Source: Candidatus Merdivivens pullistercoris (GTDB lineage Bacteria; Bacteroidota; Bacteroidia; Bacteroidales; UBA932). From it: DNA of 39,998 nucleotides. Location of the stretch: the NCBI GenBank assembly GCA_017694935.1, contig JADIME010000036.1, positions 1 to 39,998 of the forward strand, in the 5' to 3' direction. This document shows, piece after piece, positions 15,841 through 24,943 of this stretch. Made by a program: the position numbers and the translations under genes. Position 1 is the stretch's first letter, and every line of letters begins with the position of its first letter. The notes below the pieces were generated by a model that saw nothing but the letters and a program-made list of their open reading frames with translations, was not told the DNA's origin and did no database searches.

Positions 15841-15851
15841 ATAAAGAATAA
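15841..15851. repeat. 11-bp direct repeat ATAAAGAATAA, right copy
   Basis: Second copy of the putative target-site duplication. Removing one copy plus the element would join rsmD directly to the terminator at 15870-15900. Confidence 0.7.
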
Positions 15852-15853
15852 CA

Positions 15854-15865
15854 TAAGAAGCTGTT
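15854..15865 (+). repeat. Solo TAAGAAGCTGTT motif
   Basis: Second of three plus-strand copies of this 12-mer. It is intergenic, 3 bp after the right direct repeat and 4 bp before the terminator hairpin. The core AGAAGCTGTT matches the ends of the dispersed element. Confidence 0.55.
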
Positions 15866-15869
15866 AAAA

Positions 15870-15900
15870 GAGTGGACACCGGATTCCCCGCTGTCCACTC
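15870..15900. terminator. Bidirectional terminator hairpin after rsmD
   Basis: GAGTGGACA (15870-15878) pairs perfectly with TGTCCACTC (15892-15900). It lies between the convergent rsmD and truncated TPR-lipoprotein transcripts. Confidence 0.65.
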
Positions 15901-15908
15901 TCCAGAAT

Positions 15909-16454
15909 TCAGAATCTGTATCTCAATGCTCCGCTACCATGAAACGTTTTCATTTCGGAAGGAATTATATATTTATTGATCCTGTCCGGTCTGTCTTCAC
16001 CGGCTTCAAATTTCAGTCCTTTCAGGAAATATTCTATGGCAGTCTCCGAATCGAGTTCATTGCGCTTCGCATAAACTCCGATTGCATTGCATAGCGTTGC
16101 CAAAGCCCAATAGTCCTTATATTCATAAGCCAAAGACATGGCATCATCGAAATAGGAATACGACGAATCGGGCATATCCTTCAACATATAGCCTTGTCCG
16201 AGATAAATCAAAGACACGACATATTCTTGTTTCATCGAAGAAGCCGAGGCCATTTTTTTGAGTCTGTATGACTTTTCTATCGCCGAATCCGCATTGCGCG
16301 AAATAAGTTCGTCCCTGACAGACTCACGTAAATCCAGTATATCTGACTTTGATGCTGCATTCCTCCTGCAAGAACATGAATACATAAAACATATCATGAC
16401 GGCAAAAAATACCGCCATGACTATTGTACGCCTGCCAACACCGGGAAAAGACAT
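15909..16454 (-). CDS. TPR-like lipoprotein, probably C-terminally truncated
   Basis: A 181-residue protein whose start at 16454 follows the pyrF stop by one base. The N terminus has a hydrophobic signal (about residues 10-28) ending in YSCSC, so a lipoprotein or membrane anchor is likely. The rest is helical repeats: LDLRESVRDELISR, SAIEKSYRLKKMAS, VVSLIYLGQGYMLKDMPDSS with YSYFDDAM, then WALATLCNAIGVYAKRNELDS with AIEYFLKGLKF, which read as about three TPR units. Bacteroidota sensors with this start normally continue with more TPRs, a membrane helix and a LuxR or kinase domain. Here the frame ends abruptly with MKTFHGSGALRYRF, 8 bp before a terminator and a cluster of repeats. I take it as a remnant; a short stand-alone TPR lipoprotein is the alternative. 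Confidence 0.6.
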   Translation of the reverse strand: MSFPGVGRRTIVMAVFFAVMICFMYSCSCRRNAASKSDILDLRESVRDELISRNADSAIEKSYRLKKMASASSMKQEYVVSLIYLGQGYMLKDMPDSSYSYFDDAMSLAYEYKDYWALATLCNAIGVYAKRNELDSETAIEYFLKGLKFEAGEDRPDRINKYIIPSEMKTFHGSGALRYRF

Positions 16455-16455
16455 T

Positions 16456-17250
16456 TCAGGCAATCCCCATCTGCCGTACCAAAGATTTTGCGGCTTCGGA
16501 AGCGGCGTATTCGAAATCGTTGATCTTGCTTCCGGCATACAGAATGGAACGGGAAGCGTTTATAAGCAGGCCTCCCATGCTGTTTGAGCCGTATTTTATC
16601 ACGTCGGCCACGCTCCCGCCCTGAGCCCCGACCCCGGGAACAAGCAGGAAATTGTCAGGCACGGCCTTACGCACTTCCGCAAGTTCTGAAACATGAGTGG
16701 CTCCTGTGACAAACATCATGTTGTCAGGGGATGAAATCCCCGCCATCTCTTTCACTACTTTCATGAACAACGGCTCCCCGCCGCAATCCCGGTACTGGAA
16801 CTCCGCGGCGGAAGCATTGGAAGTGACGGCGAGCACTATCGCCCACTTGCCTTTGTATTCAAGGAAAGGCCTTATACTGTCCGACCCCATGTACGGAGCA
16901 AGGGTGACAGCATCGAAATCGAGGTTTCCCAAAAGGGCCTTGGCATACATTTTCGCCGTATTGCCGATATCCCCTCGCTTGGCATCCGCGATGATGAACA
17001 TGCCGGGATAGTTCGCCCTTATGTATCCGACTGTTTCTTCAAGCGTCTTCCAGCCGTCTATTCCCTGAGCCTCGTAAAATGCGAGATTCGGTTTGTATGC
17101 GACGGCGTACTGCGCCGTCGCGTCTATTATCAGCCTGTTGAAATCATACATGGAAATGCCAGCCGGCATTTTTTCGGGATCGGTATCCAATCCTACACAC
17201 AACATGCTTTTCTTCTGTGTAATCTGCCTGTAAAGTTCCGACCTGTCCAT
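16456..17250 (-). CDS. pyrF: Orotidine 5'-phosphate decarboxylase (type 2)
   Basis: A 264-residue enzyme for the last step of UMP synthesis. It shows the type-2 layout: LCVGLDTDPEKMP near residue 17, AVAYKPNLAFYEAQG, the catalytic IIADAKRGDIGNTA with Asp89, Lys91 and Asp94, VTLAPYMG, and VPGVGAQGG at the phosphate site. The Met at 17250 was preferred over 17277 because MDRSELYRQ matches the family start, while the upstream start would add a nine-residue tail. It lies downstream of the M20 dipeptidase gene in the tig-clpP-clpX gene series, with a 36-bp gap. Confidence 0.94.
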   Translation of the reverse strand: MDRSELYRQITQKKSMLCVGLDTDPEKMPAGISMYDFNRLIIDATAQYAVAYKPNLAFYEAQGIDGWKTLEETVGYIRANYPGMFIIADAKRGDIGNTAKMYAKALLGNLDFDAVTLAPYMGSDSIRPFLEYKGKWAIVLAVTSNASAAEFQYRDCGGEPLFMKVVKEMAGISSPDNMMFVTGATHVSELAEVRKAVPDNFLLVPGVGAQGGSVADVIKYGSNSMGGLLINASRSILYAGSKINDFEYAASEAAKSLVRQMGIA

Positions 17251-17286
17251 AATTCCGGAATTTGATACTGTTTTCAATACTGTCCG

Positions 17287-18639
17287 TTAAAAATAGCGAT
17301 AGAACAACACTATGGCTTCCATTCCCGCATCCAGTTGAGAGATCAGGTAGCTCTCGTTCGGCGAGTGGATCGTGTCGCGTTCAAGTCCGAATCCCATCAG
17401 CAACGGGTCTATGCCGAGTATCTGCTGCAGGTCGGCAAGGATAGGGATGCTACCGCCCCCGCGTGACGGAACCGGCTCTATGCCGTAGACTTCTCCCATG
17501 GCCTTGGCAGCCGCCTTGTATGCATCAGAAGAAATCGGGATCAGGAAGCCGTTGCCCCCATGATGCTCGAATACCTTTACTTTCACGCCTTCCGGCGCGA
17601 TGGACTCGATATGTTTGATGAAAAGTTCCGCTATCCTGTGGCAATCCTGATTAGGTACCAGGCGCATTGAAATCTTTGCATGTGCCTTGGAAGGGATGAC
17701 AGTCTTGGCTCCTTCGCCGGTATATCCTCCCCAGATACCGTTCACGTCAAGGGAAGGACGGATACCGGTACGTTCAAGGGTCGTATATCCTTTTTCACCT
17801 TTTACGGCATCTATTTTCAGGAATTCCCTGTATTCTTTTTCATCAAAAGGAGCGCGTGACAGTTGCGCCCTGTCTTCTGCCGACAACTCGACCACATCGT
17901 CATAGAAACCTTTGACAGTAATATGGCCGTCCTTGTCTATCAAAGTGGAAATAATGTCGCACAGGGCGTTGATAGGATTGTAGACCGCACCGCCGTAATG
18001 CCCGGAATGGAGATCCTTGTCCGGTCCGGTCACTTCCATTTCAAGGTATGCCAGACCGCGCATTCCGCAATTGATCGAAGGAACCTTCTCTGAAATCATG
18101 GTAGTATCCGACACAAGGATGATGTCGGCCTTCAGCATATCCTTATGAGCCTCTGCCCAAGCGGCGAGGGACGGGGAACCTATTTCCTCTTCGCCTTCGA
18201 GGATGAATTTTACATTATGGTTCAACTGTCCCGAAGAGACGAGATATTCGAATGCCTTTATATGCATGAAAGTCTGGCCTTTGTCATCATTTGCCCCTCT
18301 GGCGTATATGGCGCCGTCCTTTATGACAGGCTCGAACGGGTCCGAGTTCCAAAGTTCTATCGGATCCACCGGCTGTACGTCATAATGCCCGTAAACAAGG
18401 ACCGTCTTTGCGGAAGGGGCGACAATCTTTTCACCGAACACCACAGGATGCCCTGCAGTAGGATACACATCCGCCCTGTCCGCCCCTGCTGCCATCAGCA
18501 ATTCCGTCAGGCGGGATGCACAGCGCCGCATGTCATCCTTATGCTCCGGCAGGGAACTTACGGAAGGTATGCGCAATAACGAGAACAGTTCTTCATAAAA
18601 ACGCTCCCTGTTCTTTTCAATGTATTGTTTCATGTCCAT
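17287..18639 (-). CDS. M20 family dipeptidase / metallopeptidase
   Basis: A 450-residue di-zinc peptidase. Metal and active-site pieces appear in order: GHYDVQP, RGANDDKGQ, EGEEEIGSP (catalytic and bridging Glu), the VSDTTM Asp, the lid-domain ITVKGFYDD and RMRLVPNQ-like region (here SMRLVPNQD), and the C-terminal DTIHSPNES His. This is the carnosinase/CNDP-like branch, which hydrolyses dipeptides in the cytoplasm. There is a 27-bp gap to clpX upstream. A second Met at residue 3 is a possible start. Whether it helps recycle peptides released by the ClpXP protease next door is attractive but unproven. Confidence 0.9.
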   Translation of the reverse strand: MDMKQYIEKNRERFYEELFSLLRIPSVSSLPEHKDDMRRCASRLTELLMAAGADRADVYPTAGHPVVFGEKIVAPSAKTVLVYGHYDVQPVDPIELWNSDPFEPVIKDGAIYARGANDDKGQTFMHIKAFEYLVSSGQLNHNVKFILEGEEEIGSPSLAAWAEAHKDMLKADIILVSDTTMISEKVPSINCGMRGLAYLEMEVTGPDKDLHSGHYGGAVYNPINALCDIISTLIDKDGHITVKGFYDDVVELSAEDRAQLSRAPFDEKEYREFLKIDAVKGEKGYTTLERTGIRPSLDVNGIWGGYTGEGAKTVIPSKAHAKISMRLVPNQDCHRIAELFIKHIESIAPEGVKVKVFEHHGGNGFLIPISSDAYKAAAKAMGEVYGIEPVPSRGGGSIPILADLQQILGIDPLLMGFGLERDTIHSPNESYLISQLDAGMEAIVLFYRYF

Positions 18640-18666
18640 AGTATAAAATTTTTATTTTATCAGAAT

Positions 18667-19998
18667 TCAGGATAATATTTCACCGGTTATGGTCGAAAGA
18701 TGGTTTTTCGCATAGTCCAAAGTGACATGGAATTCTTTCTTTCCCGATGTCGGAGCCTCATACATGGCATCCGTCATGATAGCCTCGCAGATGGAACGGA
18801 GCCCGCGCGCGCCGAGCTTGTGCTTGATTGCCGTATCGACAATCAGGTCGAGCACCGGGGCGTCCACTTTCAGCTTGATGCCGTCCAACTCGAAAATCTT
18901 CTCGAATTGCTTGATTATGGCATTCTTCGGCTTTGTGAGTATATCCAGCATGGAAGCCCTGTCCAAAGAGGTCAATGTCGCGATGATCGGCAGACGCCCG
19001 ATGATTTCGGGAATCAGCCCGTAAGTGCGCAAGTCCTGAGGGGCTATGTATTTCAGAAGATTGTCCAGATCGATATGATCCCTGATCTTCTGCGCCCCGA
19101 AACCTATCACCTGCGTATTCAGCCGCTGCCCGATGATCTTCTCTATGCCTTCGAAGGCACCTCCGCATATAAACAGGATATTTTTCGTATCCACAGGCAC
19201 CAACGGCTGTTCAGGATGCTTGCGGCCTCCCTTTGGCGGAACATTGACTACCGTGCCTTCCAGAAGTTTGAGCATCGCCTGCTGTACGCCCTCGCCTGAA
19301 ACATCGCGCGTTATGGAAGGATTGTCTCCCTTGCGGGCTATCTTGTCTATTTCGTCTATGAATACAATGCCCTTTTCCGCCATCGGGACATCATAGTCGG
19401 CATCCTGCAAAAGGCGTGTCAGGATATTTTCCACATCCTCGCCGACATATCCCGCCTCGGTAAGCACCGTAGCGTCCACTATCGCGAAAGGGACATTCAA
19501 CAGCCGCGCTATGGTCCTCGCCAGCAAAGTCTTGCCTGTACCCGTAGGCCCGACAAGAAGAATGTTGGATTTTTCTATCTCTATCCCGTCCACAGGCGAA
19601 ACCTCGCGCACTGTTTTCTTTTTCGCCCCTTTTGCGGAATCCTTTTCCGACCCGGAGGAATTGTATGTTATACGCTTATAATGGTTATAGACCGCCACCG
19701 ACAACAGCTTCTTGGCCCTGTCCTGCCCTATCACGTACTGATCAAGGAAATCATGGATTTCCTTCGGGCGGAGAAGCTGCACTCCCTTGGACTTGTCCAC
19801 TCCCGGCGCAATTTCAGGCTCATCCTCGACATCCGGATTAGGCACGCCCATCTTCTTCAGGTAGTCGGCCGCCAGATACACGCAGTCCGAGCAAATATAC
19901 CCGTTATCGCCGCGAAGCAACAGAGCCCCGTCGTCCTCGCTTCTTCCGCAAAAGACGCAATGCGCCTTGTCCATGGTGGAATCAGTTCTTTTGCCCAT
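18667..19998 (-). CDS. clpX: ATP-dependent Clp protease ATP-binding subunit ClpX
   Basis: A 443-residue AAA+ unfoldase that feeds ClpP. The N-terminal zinc-binding domain has Cys14, Cys17, Cys36 and Cys39. Walker A is GPTGTGKT (150-157), Walker B is IVFIDEIDK, the pore loop GYVGED follows TEAG, and the [11 protein letters not shown] sensor region and [10 protein letters not shown] sensor 2 are present. A basic, serine-rich linker (about 112-135, with KGAKKK) is longer than in E. coli. The gene starts 3 bp after the clpP stop, so the pair is one transcriptional unit. Met9 at 19974 is an alternative start. Confidence 0.96.
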   Translation of the reverse strand: MGKRTDSTMDKAHCVFCGRSEDDGALLLRGDNGYICSDCVYLAADYLKKMGVPNPDVEDEPEIAPGVDKSKGVQLLRPKEIHDFLDQYVIGQDRAKKLLSVAVYNHYKRITYNSSGSEKDSAKGAKKKTVREVSPVDGIEIEKSNILLVGPTGTGKTLLARTIARLLNVPFAIVDATVLTEAGYVGEDVENILTRLLQDADYDVPMAEKGIVFIDEIDKIARKGDNPSITRDVSGEGVQQAMLKLLEGTVVNVPPKGGRKHPEQPLVPVDTKNILFICGGAFEGIEKIIGQRLNTQVIGFGAQKIRDHIDLDNLLKYIAPQDLRTYGLIPEIIGRLPIIATLTSLDRASMLDILTKPKNAIIKQFEKIFELDGIKLKVDAPVLDLIVDTAIKHKLGARGLRSICEAIMTDAMYEAPTSGKKEFHVTLDYAKNHLSTITGEILS

Positions 19999-20001
19999 CT
20001 G

Positions 20002-20667
20002 TCATTTCTTCTTAATAAGCACTTCGTCTATCATCCCGTACTCCAAAGCCTCCTGGGAGGTCATCCAGTAATCACGGTCGCCGTCCGCAGTGATCTTTTT
20101 GATAGTCTGTCCCGTATGCTCGGATATTATCCGGTATAGCTCATGCTTGGTCTTGGAAATCTCCTTTGCCGCTATCTCTATGTCCGAAGCCTGCCCCTGG
20201 GCGCCTCCCAGAGGCTGATGGATCATCACCTTGGAGTGAGGAAGGGCGTAACGCTTTCCTTTAGCCCCCGCACAGAGCAGGACCGATGCCATGCTTGCGC
20301 ACAAGGCCGTATTGATGGTGGCTACGTCGGAACGGATAAGCTGCATGGTATCGTATATGCCGAGCCCGCTGCTTACGGCACCGCCGGGCGAATTGATATA
20401 AAGCTGTATGTCCGAAGAATCGTTCGAATCCAAAAACAACAGCTGGGCCTGTATGATATTGGCCACATCGTCATAGATAGGCACGCCGAGGAATATGATC
20501 CTGTCCATCATCAGACGGCTGAACACATCCATCTGGGCCACGTTCAGCTTCCTCTCCTCGATGATGGTAGGATTGATATAATCATCGCAGAGGGAACGGT
20601 AACGGTGCAGTGACAGGGAACTTATCCCAAGGTGACCGTGCGCGTATTTTTCAAATTCGCTTGCCAT
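20002..20667 (-). CDS. clpP: ATP-dependent Clp protease proteolytic subunit ClpP
   Basis: A 221-residue serine protease that forms the tetradecameric chamber. The catalytic residues are Ser125 (ALCASMAS), His150 (KVMIHQPLGG) and Asp199 (DRDYWM). The YINSPGGAVSSGLGIYD segment and the ALEYGMIDEVLIKK end are typical. The ATG at 20667, five bases after the trigger factor stop codon, was preferred; an upstream ATG at 20688 would add seven residues and overlap tig by 17 bp. The order tig-clpP-clpX is a conserved operon. Confidence 0.95.
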   Translation of the reverse strand: MASEFEKYAHGHLGISSLSLHRYRSLCDDYINPTIIEERKLNVAQMDVFSRLMMDRIIFLGVPIYDDVANIIQAQLLFLDSNDSSDIQLYINSPGGAVSSGLGIYDTMQLIRSDVATINTALCASMASVLLCAGAKGKRYALPHSKVMIHQPLGGAQGQASDIEIAAKEISKTKHELYRIISEHTGQTIKKITADGDRDYWMTSQEALEYGMIDEVLIKKK

Positions 20668-20671
20668 AAGA

Positions 20672-21991
20672 TTAACCGTTAAGCTCACGGAGTTTCCCTA
20701 TGCTTATATCTTCTGTTTTAAGTGAAATACGTTCCTTTATTGCACCTATGCATTTGTCGTCCTCTACCCTCTCTATGATGCGGGAACGTTCCCTTTCGTC
20801 CGAAAGGATGTGTTCGGCAACCGGACGCAACTGTTCCTGCGGTGCGTTTTCAATGCCATACATCGCAAACCTGTAGGACGCGAATTTCATGGCAGTGTCC
20901 ATCAAATCCTCTTTTTCGATCTTGAGGTCGAATTTGTGCATGAAATAGCCGCGTATCATCTGCCAGCGGTAGTCTTTCAGGAAAAGATCGAATTCCTTTT
21001 CGATATCTTCCATCGAGAATTTCCCGTCATTGGCATAATATATCCATCTCTTGAGGAATTTTTCAGGAAGGGAAATGGCCGCCTTGTTTATCAGATACTC
21101 TTTTACATCCAGCATGAAACGGTAATCCCTTTCCTGATCGTATTCATTGCGCAGACGTTCCTCTACCTTCGCATCGAACTGCTCCTCGTTATTGACTACC
21201 CCTTGTCCGAAGATCTTGTCAAAAGTCTCCTGAGTCGGATCGGCAGGCACAAAATGCTTTATCTCTTTGATAGTCATTTTGAAAACGGGAGCCATGCCCT
21301 GCAACTCCTCTTTTGAGAGCTTCAGCATGGAAGCGCGGTCCGTTTCGTTTTCAAACCATTTCACCACGTCCACATCCATGGACTCGCCGGTTTTCTTCCC
21401 CGCTATCTCTTTCTTCCCTTCTTCCGAAATGCTCCTCATGGCAACGTATGTGCCTTCCACCTTTGTCTCTCCCTGCTCGAAATCGGCAGTGAAGAAATCA
21501 TCCTCGCCGACTTCCTCTGCATTTTCAAGACGTCCGAATTGACGGAGCAAGGCGTTGCGCATCTGGGATTTGGCCTCGTCATCGACAGTCACATTGTAAT
21601 ATGTCACGCTGTCGTCTTCGGAAACTTCAAGGTCGATTTTAGGTGAAAGCGCAATGTCGAAATCGAATTCGAAATCAACGTCCGTTTCCCAATTTATTTC
21701 TTTGCGGTCTTCCGAAGGAAGGGGCTCGCCTATGATATTCAGATCATTTTTCTCGATATATTCCTGCAAGGACTTGGAAATAATGTCATTGACGGCCTCG
21801 GAGCGTGCCGATGTCCCATAAATCCTCTTGATCAGGGATGCAGGCGCCATGCCTTTGCGGAAACCTTTTATATCCGCATTGCGCCTGTAAGCGGAAAGCT
21901 TTTTCTTCATATCGTCCGCATAGTCCGCTTCTTTGATTTCCAAACTCAATGCTATGTTGAGATCATCGATTTTGTTACTTTTGAGTTCCAT
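20672..21991 (-). CDS. tig: Trigger factor
   Basis: A 439-residue ribosome-associated chaperone. The N-terminal ribosome-binding domain shows IKGFRKGMAPASLIKRIYG, a variant of the GFRxGKxP signature in which Met replaces Lys. The middle part is the FKBP-like region in the degenerate Bacteroidales form, and the C-terminal chaperone arms are long helices (IEKEFDLFLKDYRWQMIRG and following). The ATG at 21991 (MELKSNKIDD) was chosen over 22030 because it matches the family start and leaves room for the promoter. It is the first gene of the tig-clpP-clpX operon. Confidence 0.93.
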   Translation of the reverse strand: MELKSNKIDDLNIALSLEIKEADYADDMKKKLSAYRRNADIKGFRKGMAPASLIKRIYGTSARSEAVNDIISKSLQEYIEKNDLNIIGEPLPSEDRKEINWETDVDFEFDFDIALSPKIDLEVSEDDSVTYYNVTVDDEAKSQMRNALLRQFGRLENAEEVGEDDFFTADFEQGETKVEGTYVAMRSISEEGKKEIAGKKTGESMDVDVVKWFENETDRASMLKLSKEELQGMAPVFKMTIKEIKHFVPADPTQETFDKIFGQGVVNNEEQFDAKVEERLRNEYDQERDYRFMLDVKEYLINKAAISLPEKFLKRWIYYANDGKFSMEDIEKEFDLFLKDYRWQMIRGYFMHKFDLKIEKEDLMDTAMKFASYRFAMYGIENAPQEQLRPVAEHILSDERERSRIIERVEDDKCIGAIKERISLKTEDISIGKLRELNG

Positions 21992-22027
21992 ATCTTTTTG
22001 TTTTTTAATTTTTTCAAAATAAGGGTG

Positions 22028-22035
22028 CAAAGATA
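22028..22035 (-). promoter_or_regulatory. Bacteroidota -7 promoter element (TATCTTTG) for tig-clpP-clpX
   Basis: On the minus strand TATCTTTG lies 36 bp before the tig ATG, with TTTG (22055-22058) 19 bp upstream, a full -33/-7 match. Confidence 0.7.
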
Positions 22036-22066
22036 GTCAAAGTTGCGCTCAATGCAAAAAGCTTGC

Positions 22067-24109
22067 TTATTTTGCATTCTGGTCACGCTTGGGATATGCT
22101 ATCCTTGCATGGTTTATCTGCATGAGGTAATCTGTCAGCACGGTCTTCAGCACCGATACTTCTTTCAGGGATATGTCGGCATCCAGCAGCTGCCCGTCTT
22201 CCATCTTCATGTTTATGACCCTGTCCACAAGCTCGGTCACGCTCTGCTCCGAATAGCTCTTCAAGGATCTCGAAGCTGCTTCAAGCGTATCGGCGAACAT
22301 CACTATCACCTGCTCCTTGGTCTTTGGCCTGAAACCGTGGTACTGGAACAGACCCGCATTTGAAGGATCCCCTCCGTTGTTCAGGTAAACATTGTAAAAA
22401 TACTCCGTGCGCGTAGTTCCGTGATGGGACAATATGAAATCCGTCACGATCTGCGGAATCTTGTACTTCTTGGCAAGCGCCACGCCGTCATCCACATGCT
22501 TTATGATGTCCCTCGCGCTCTCTTCGGGAGACAGGCCTTTGTGATAATCCACGCCCGGAGCGGCATTTTCAATGAAACACTGAGGATTGACCGTTTTGCC
22601 TATGTCGTGGTAAAGCGCGCCCGTCCTGACCAACTGGACATTCGCATCTATCGCCCTCGCGCAGGCGTCGGAAATATTCATTACCTGCAGGACATGCTGG
22701 AAAGTGCCGGGAGCCTTTTCGGCCATGAGCCTGAGCAGACGGTTGTTCGTATCCGCCAGCTCGACAAGCCTCGAATTGGAAACAAGCATGAATACCCTTT
22801 CAAACAAGAAGATCAAAGGATAACCAGCCACGCACATCAGGCTCGCCATTCCTATATAAAATAAGTTCCGGTATTCTCCGAACTGGCTTATATTCGTATC
22901 CTGCAAAAACGCGAAAGACATGTAAGCCACTGCAAGGGTGAAAAATATGAACAGCGCATTGACAAATTGCAGCCACCCTCTCCTGAATCTCGAATAAGAG
23001 ATTATCGCCACCATTCCGGCAACGACATTAATGAAAAACAGTTCCATCCCCTCTGTGGCTATGACCAGCAAAGGCATGAGCATCGCGGTATACAAAGGGA
23101 AAACATAGTTTCTCTTGAAAAAGGCAAGCATGTAAAGTGCGAACAGCGGGAAAGGCACAAGCAGCATGTAGGCCTCCGACGAGCTGTCGCCCAAGAACTC
23201 GATAATCAGCGTGGACAGAGTGAATAGCGTCAGCAGGAACAGATATTTGCGCATGTCATTGAAAATATTCCTGTCCACGAAAAGAATCGCCACGAAGAAA
23301 GCCATTACGGTGAACAGCAGCAATATGCCGTTCCCAAGCAAAATCCACGCCGACCCTCCTGCCAAACCGAGGCTCATAAGATACTCGGCCTTGTAGGAAT
23401 CCAGAAGCTGCTCTATCTCGGCAGTGACGATCTCCCCTTCGGATACAATCAGCTGTCCGGTATAAATCACTCCTTTTGTCGGTGAAATATAGTTGGAGGC
23501 TTCCTTGTGTATCATATCCATCATGGTCTTGTCCAGCTTCAGGTTAGGCACAAGGTATTCCGAAAGGGACAGAGCACTGTACAGGGAATCCGCCTTGTCC
23601 TTCCCGAACCTTTTTTCAAGGGACGAGGCAAGATATGATTCGGCATGTTTTATATCGAATATGTCTTCAACCGGCACCTCCGTCGCCCTGCGGTCCTTTT
23701 GCACGAAGATGATGCCGTTCCTTACGTCCTGATCCGACAGGTCCGAAACCAGGCCGCTGTCATAAATGGTATTAAGCAACGAAAGCACATAATCGTCATC
23801 CACTATCGAAGAATCGGTGCCTGACTCTGAAAACCTCTGGGTTACGCCCTTTTTCACGCTTTCGTCCAAACGAAAATAGGGAATGATGGAAGAATAACGC
23901 TCCTCCCTCTCCTGCATCAGCTCCCGTTCTGTTTTAAGGATAGGGAAATCTATCGGCGAGATGAGGGTTTCATACATCCACGGACGTCCTTTCTGATAAT
24001 GGTATTTGAATTTTCCCTCTTTAGGAAAGAAAATCAACAATACCGCGAATATCGCGATTAAGGGGACGTAAATCCTCCATCTTTTCAAGGGAAAATCTTT
24101 ATTGCTCAT
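22067..24109 (-). CDS. pgpH: PgpH-type 7TM-HD membrane protein, probable c-di-AMP phosphodiesterase
   Basis: A 680-residue protein with one N-terminal membrane helix (about 12-29), a large extracytoplasmic 7TMR-HDED domain (about 30-255), seven membrane helices (about 260-450), and a cytoplasmic HD domain (about 470-620). The HD domain shows HVLQVMN, the metal-binding YHDIGKT and ILSHHGTTR. Characterised members hydrolyse c-di-AMP to pApA. It starts 16 bp after the SDR stop and so may share the gyrB transcript. An NrnA-type enzyme able to use pApA is encoded at 12537-13571. c-di-AMP is tied to osmotic and wall homeostasis in other bacteria; the exact role here is inferred. Confidence 0.88.
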   Translation of the reverse strand: MSNKDFPLKRWRIYVPLIAIFAVLLIFFPKEGKFKYHYQKGRPWMYETLISPIDFPILKTERELMQEREERYSSIIPYFRLDESVKKGVTQRFSESGTDSSIVDDDYVLSLLNTIYDSGLVSDLSDQDVRNGIIFVQKDRRATEVPVEDIFDIKHAESYLASSLEKRFGKDKADSLYSALSLSEYLVPNLKLDKTMMDMIHKEASNYISPTKGVIYTGQLIVSEGEIVTAEIEQLLDSYKAEYLMSLGLAGGSAWILLGNGILLLFTVMAFFVAILFVDRNIFNDMRKYLFLLTLFTLSTLIIEFLGDSSSEAYMLLVPFPLFALYMLAFFKRNYVFPLYTAMLMPLLVIATEGMELFFINVVAGMVAIISYSRFRRGWLQFVNALFIFFTLAVAYMSFAFLQDTNISQFGEYRNLFYIGMASLMCVAGYPLIFLFERVFMLVSNSRLVELADTNNRLLRLMAEKAPGTFQHVLQVMNISDACARAIDANVQLVRTGALYHDIGKTVNPQCFIENAAPGVDYHKGLSPEESARDIIKHVDDGVALAKKYKIPQIVTDFILSHHGTTRTEYFYNVYLNNGGDPSNAGLFQYHGFRPKTKEQVIVMFADTLEAASRSLKSYSEQSVTELVDRVINMKMEDGQLLDADISLKEVSVLKTVLTDYLMQINHARIAYPKRDQNAK

Positions 24110-24124
24110 ATTAAAAAATGCAGG

Positions 24125-24943
24125 TTATTTCTTTTTAAAAGGCGAATCCGGCTCCTTGGCCATGTGGGCGAAAGTCAGCCTGTCGGTAAGTGAAGGGAAC
24201 ATCCGGTGCATGAACACGGTCAGCTTTCCAATAGGTGTAAGGATTATCCTTGACTTGCGCCTGTCGATGCCCCTTGCCATGATTTCAGCCACTCTTTCCG
24301 CGCTCATCATCTTCGCTTCGTCGCGCGGGGACTCTCCCTGTGCGGAACCGTCGGCCGTCAAGGCCGTATTGCGTATGTTAGATGCCGTAAAGCCTGGAGC
24401 CATGACCAACACATGCAGCCCGTCGTAAAGATGCTCTATCCTCAGCGTATCCAGAAAACCGCGCACCGCGTATTTGGATGCCGAATAGCCGGTACGGGCC
24501 GGAAGTCCGGAATAACCGGCTATGCTTATGACACCGACGACCGAGCCTTTCGTTTCGAGCAGATACGGCAACGCATATTTCGTGCAGTATACCGTTCCCC
24601 AGAAATTCACATCCATGAGCCTTTTGATCACGGACAGATCGAGATCCCTGAACATGGCGCGCATGGATATGCCGGCATTGTTAATCAGTATGTCTATACG
24701 ACCGAATTTCTCCACGCATTTTTCTATAAGGTTACGGCAGTCCGACTCTACCGAGACATCGGTCTTGACACACAGGATATTGTCCGGGTCGCACCCGAAA
24801 GAAGCGGCTTCCTCCGCCAACTTGTCAATGGAACGCGCCGCCATCACGACCCTGTAGCCGCGTGAAGCATATAATTTGGAAGAAGCCAACCCTATACCCG
24901 AGCTGGCTCCAGTAATAATGACGACTTTGTTTGAATCTTCCAT
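24125..24943 (-). CDS. Short-chain dehydrogenase/reductase, candidate 3-keto-sphingoid or dehydrocapnine reductase
   Basis: A 272-residue SDR with nucleotide-binding TGASSGIG (11-18), NNAG (88-91), and the catalytic set Ser140, Tyr153 and Lys157 (YSASK). AARSID after beta-2 and the long C-terminal extension with a hydrophobic LTPIGKLTVFMHRMF segment suit the KDSR/11-beta-HSD-like membrane-associated branch. Its ATG overlaps the stop of the acyltransferase gene by one base (TAATG), so the two are translationally coupled. The product of that acyltransferase is a 3-keto lipid base, and this enzyme is the natural candidate to reduce it. The reaction is inferred from coupling; an SDR acting on steroids is an alternative, given the reductase pair at 168-2237. 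Confidence 0.78.
   Translation of the reverse strand: MEDSNKVVIITGASSGIGLASSKLYASRGYRVVMAARSIDKLAEEAASFGCDPDNILCVKTDVSVESDCRNLIEKCVEKFGRIDILINNAGISMRAMFRDLDLSVIKRLMDVNFWGTVYCTKYALPYLLETKGSVVGVISIAGYSGLPARTGYSASKYAVRGFLDTLRIEHLYDGLHVLVMAPGFTASNIRNTALTADGSAQGESPRDEAKMMSAERVAEIMARGIDRRKSRIILTPIGKLTVFMHRMFPSLTDRLTFAHMAKEPDSPFKKK

Noticed and set aside
24125-24943. The SDR as the missing 3-beta-hydroxysteroid dehydrogenase of the steroid pair
   Set aside because: It is 22 kb away and translationally coupled to an alpha-oxoamine synthase, which explains it better. It remains an alternative, not a call.
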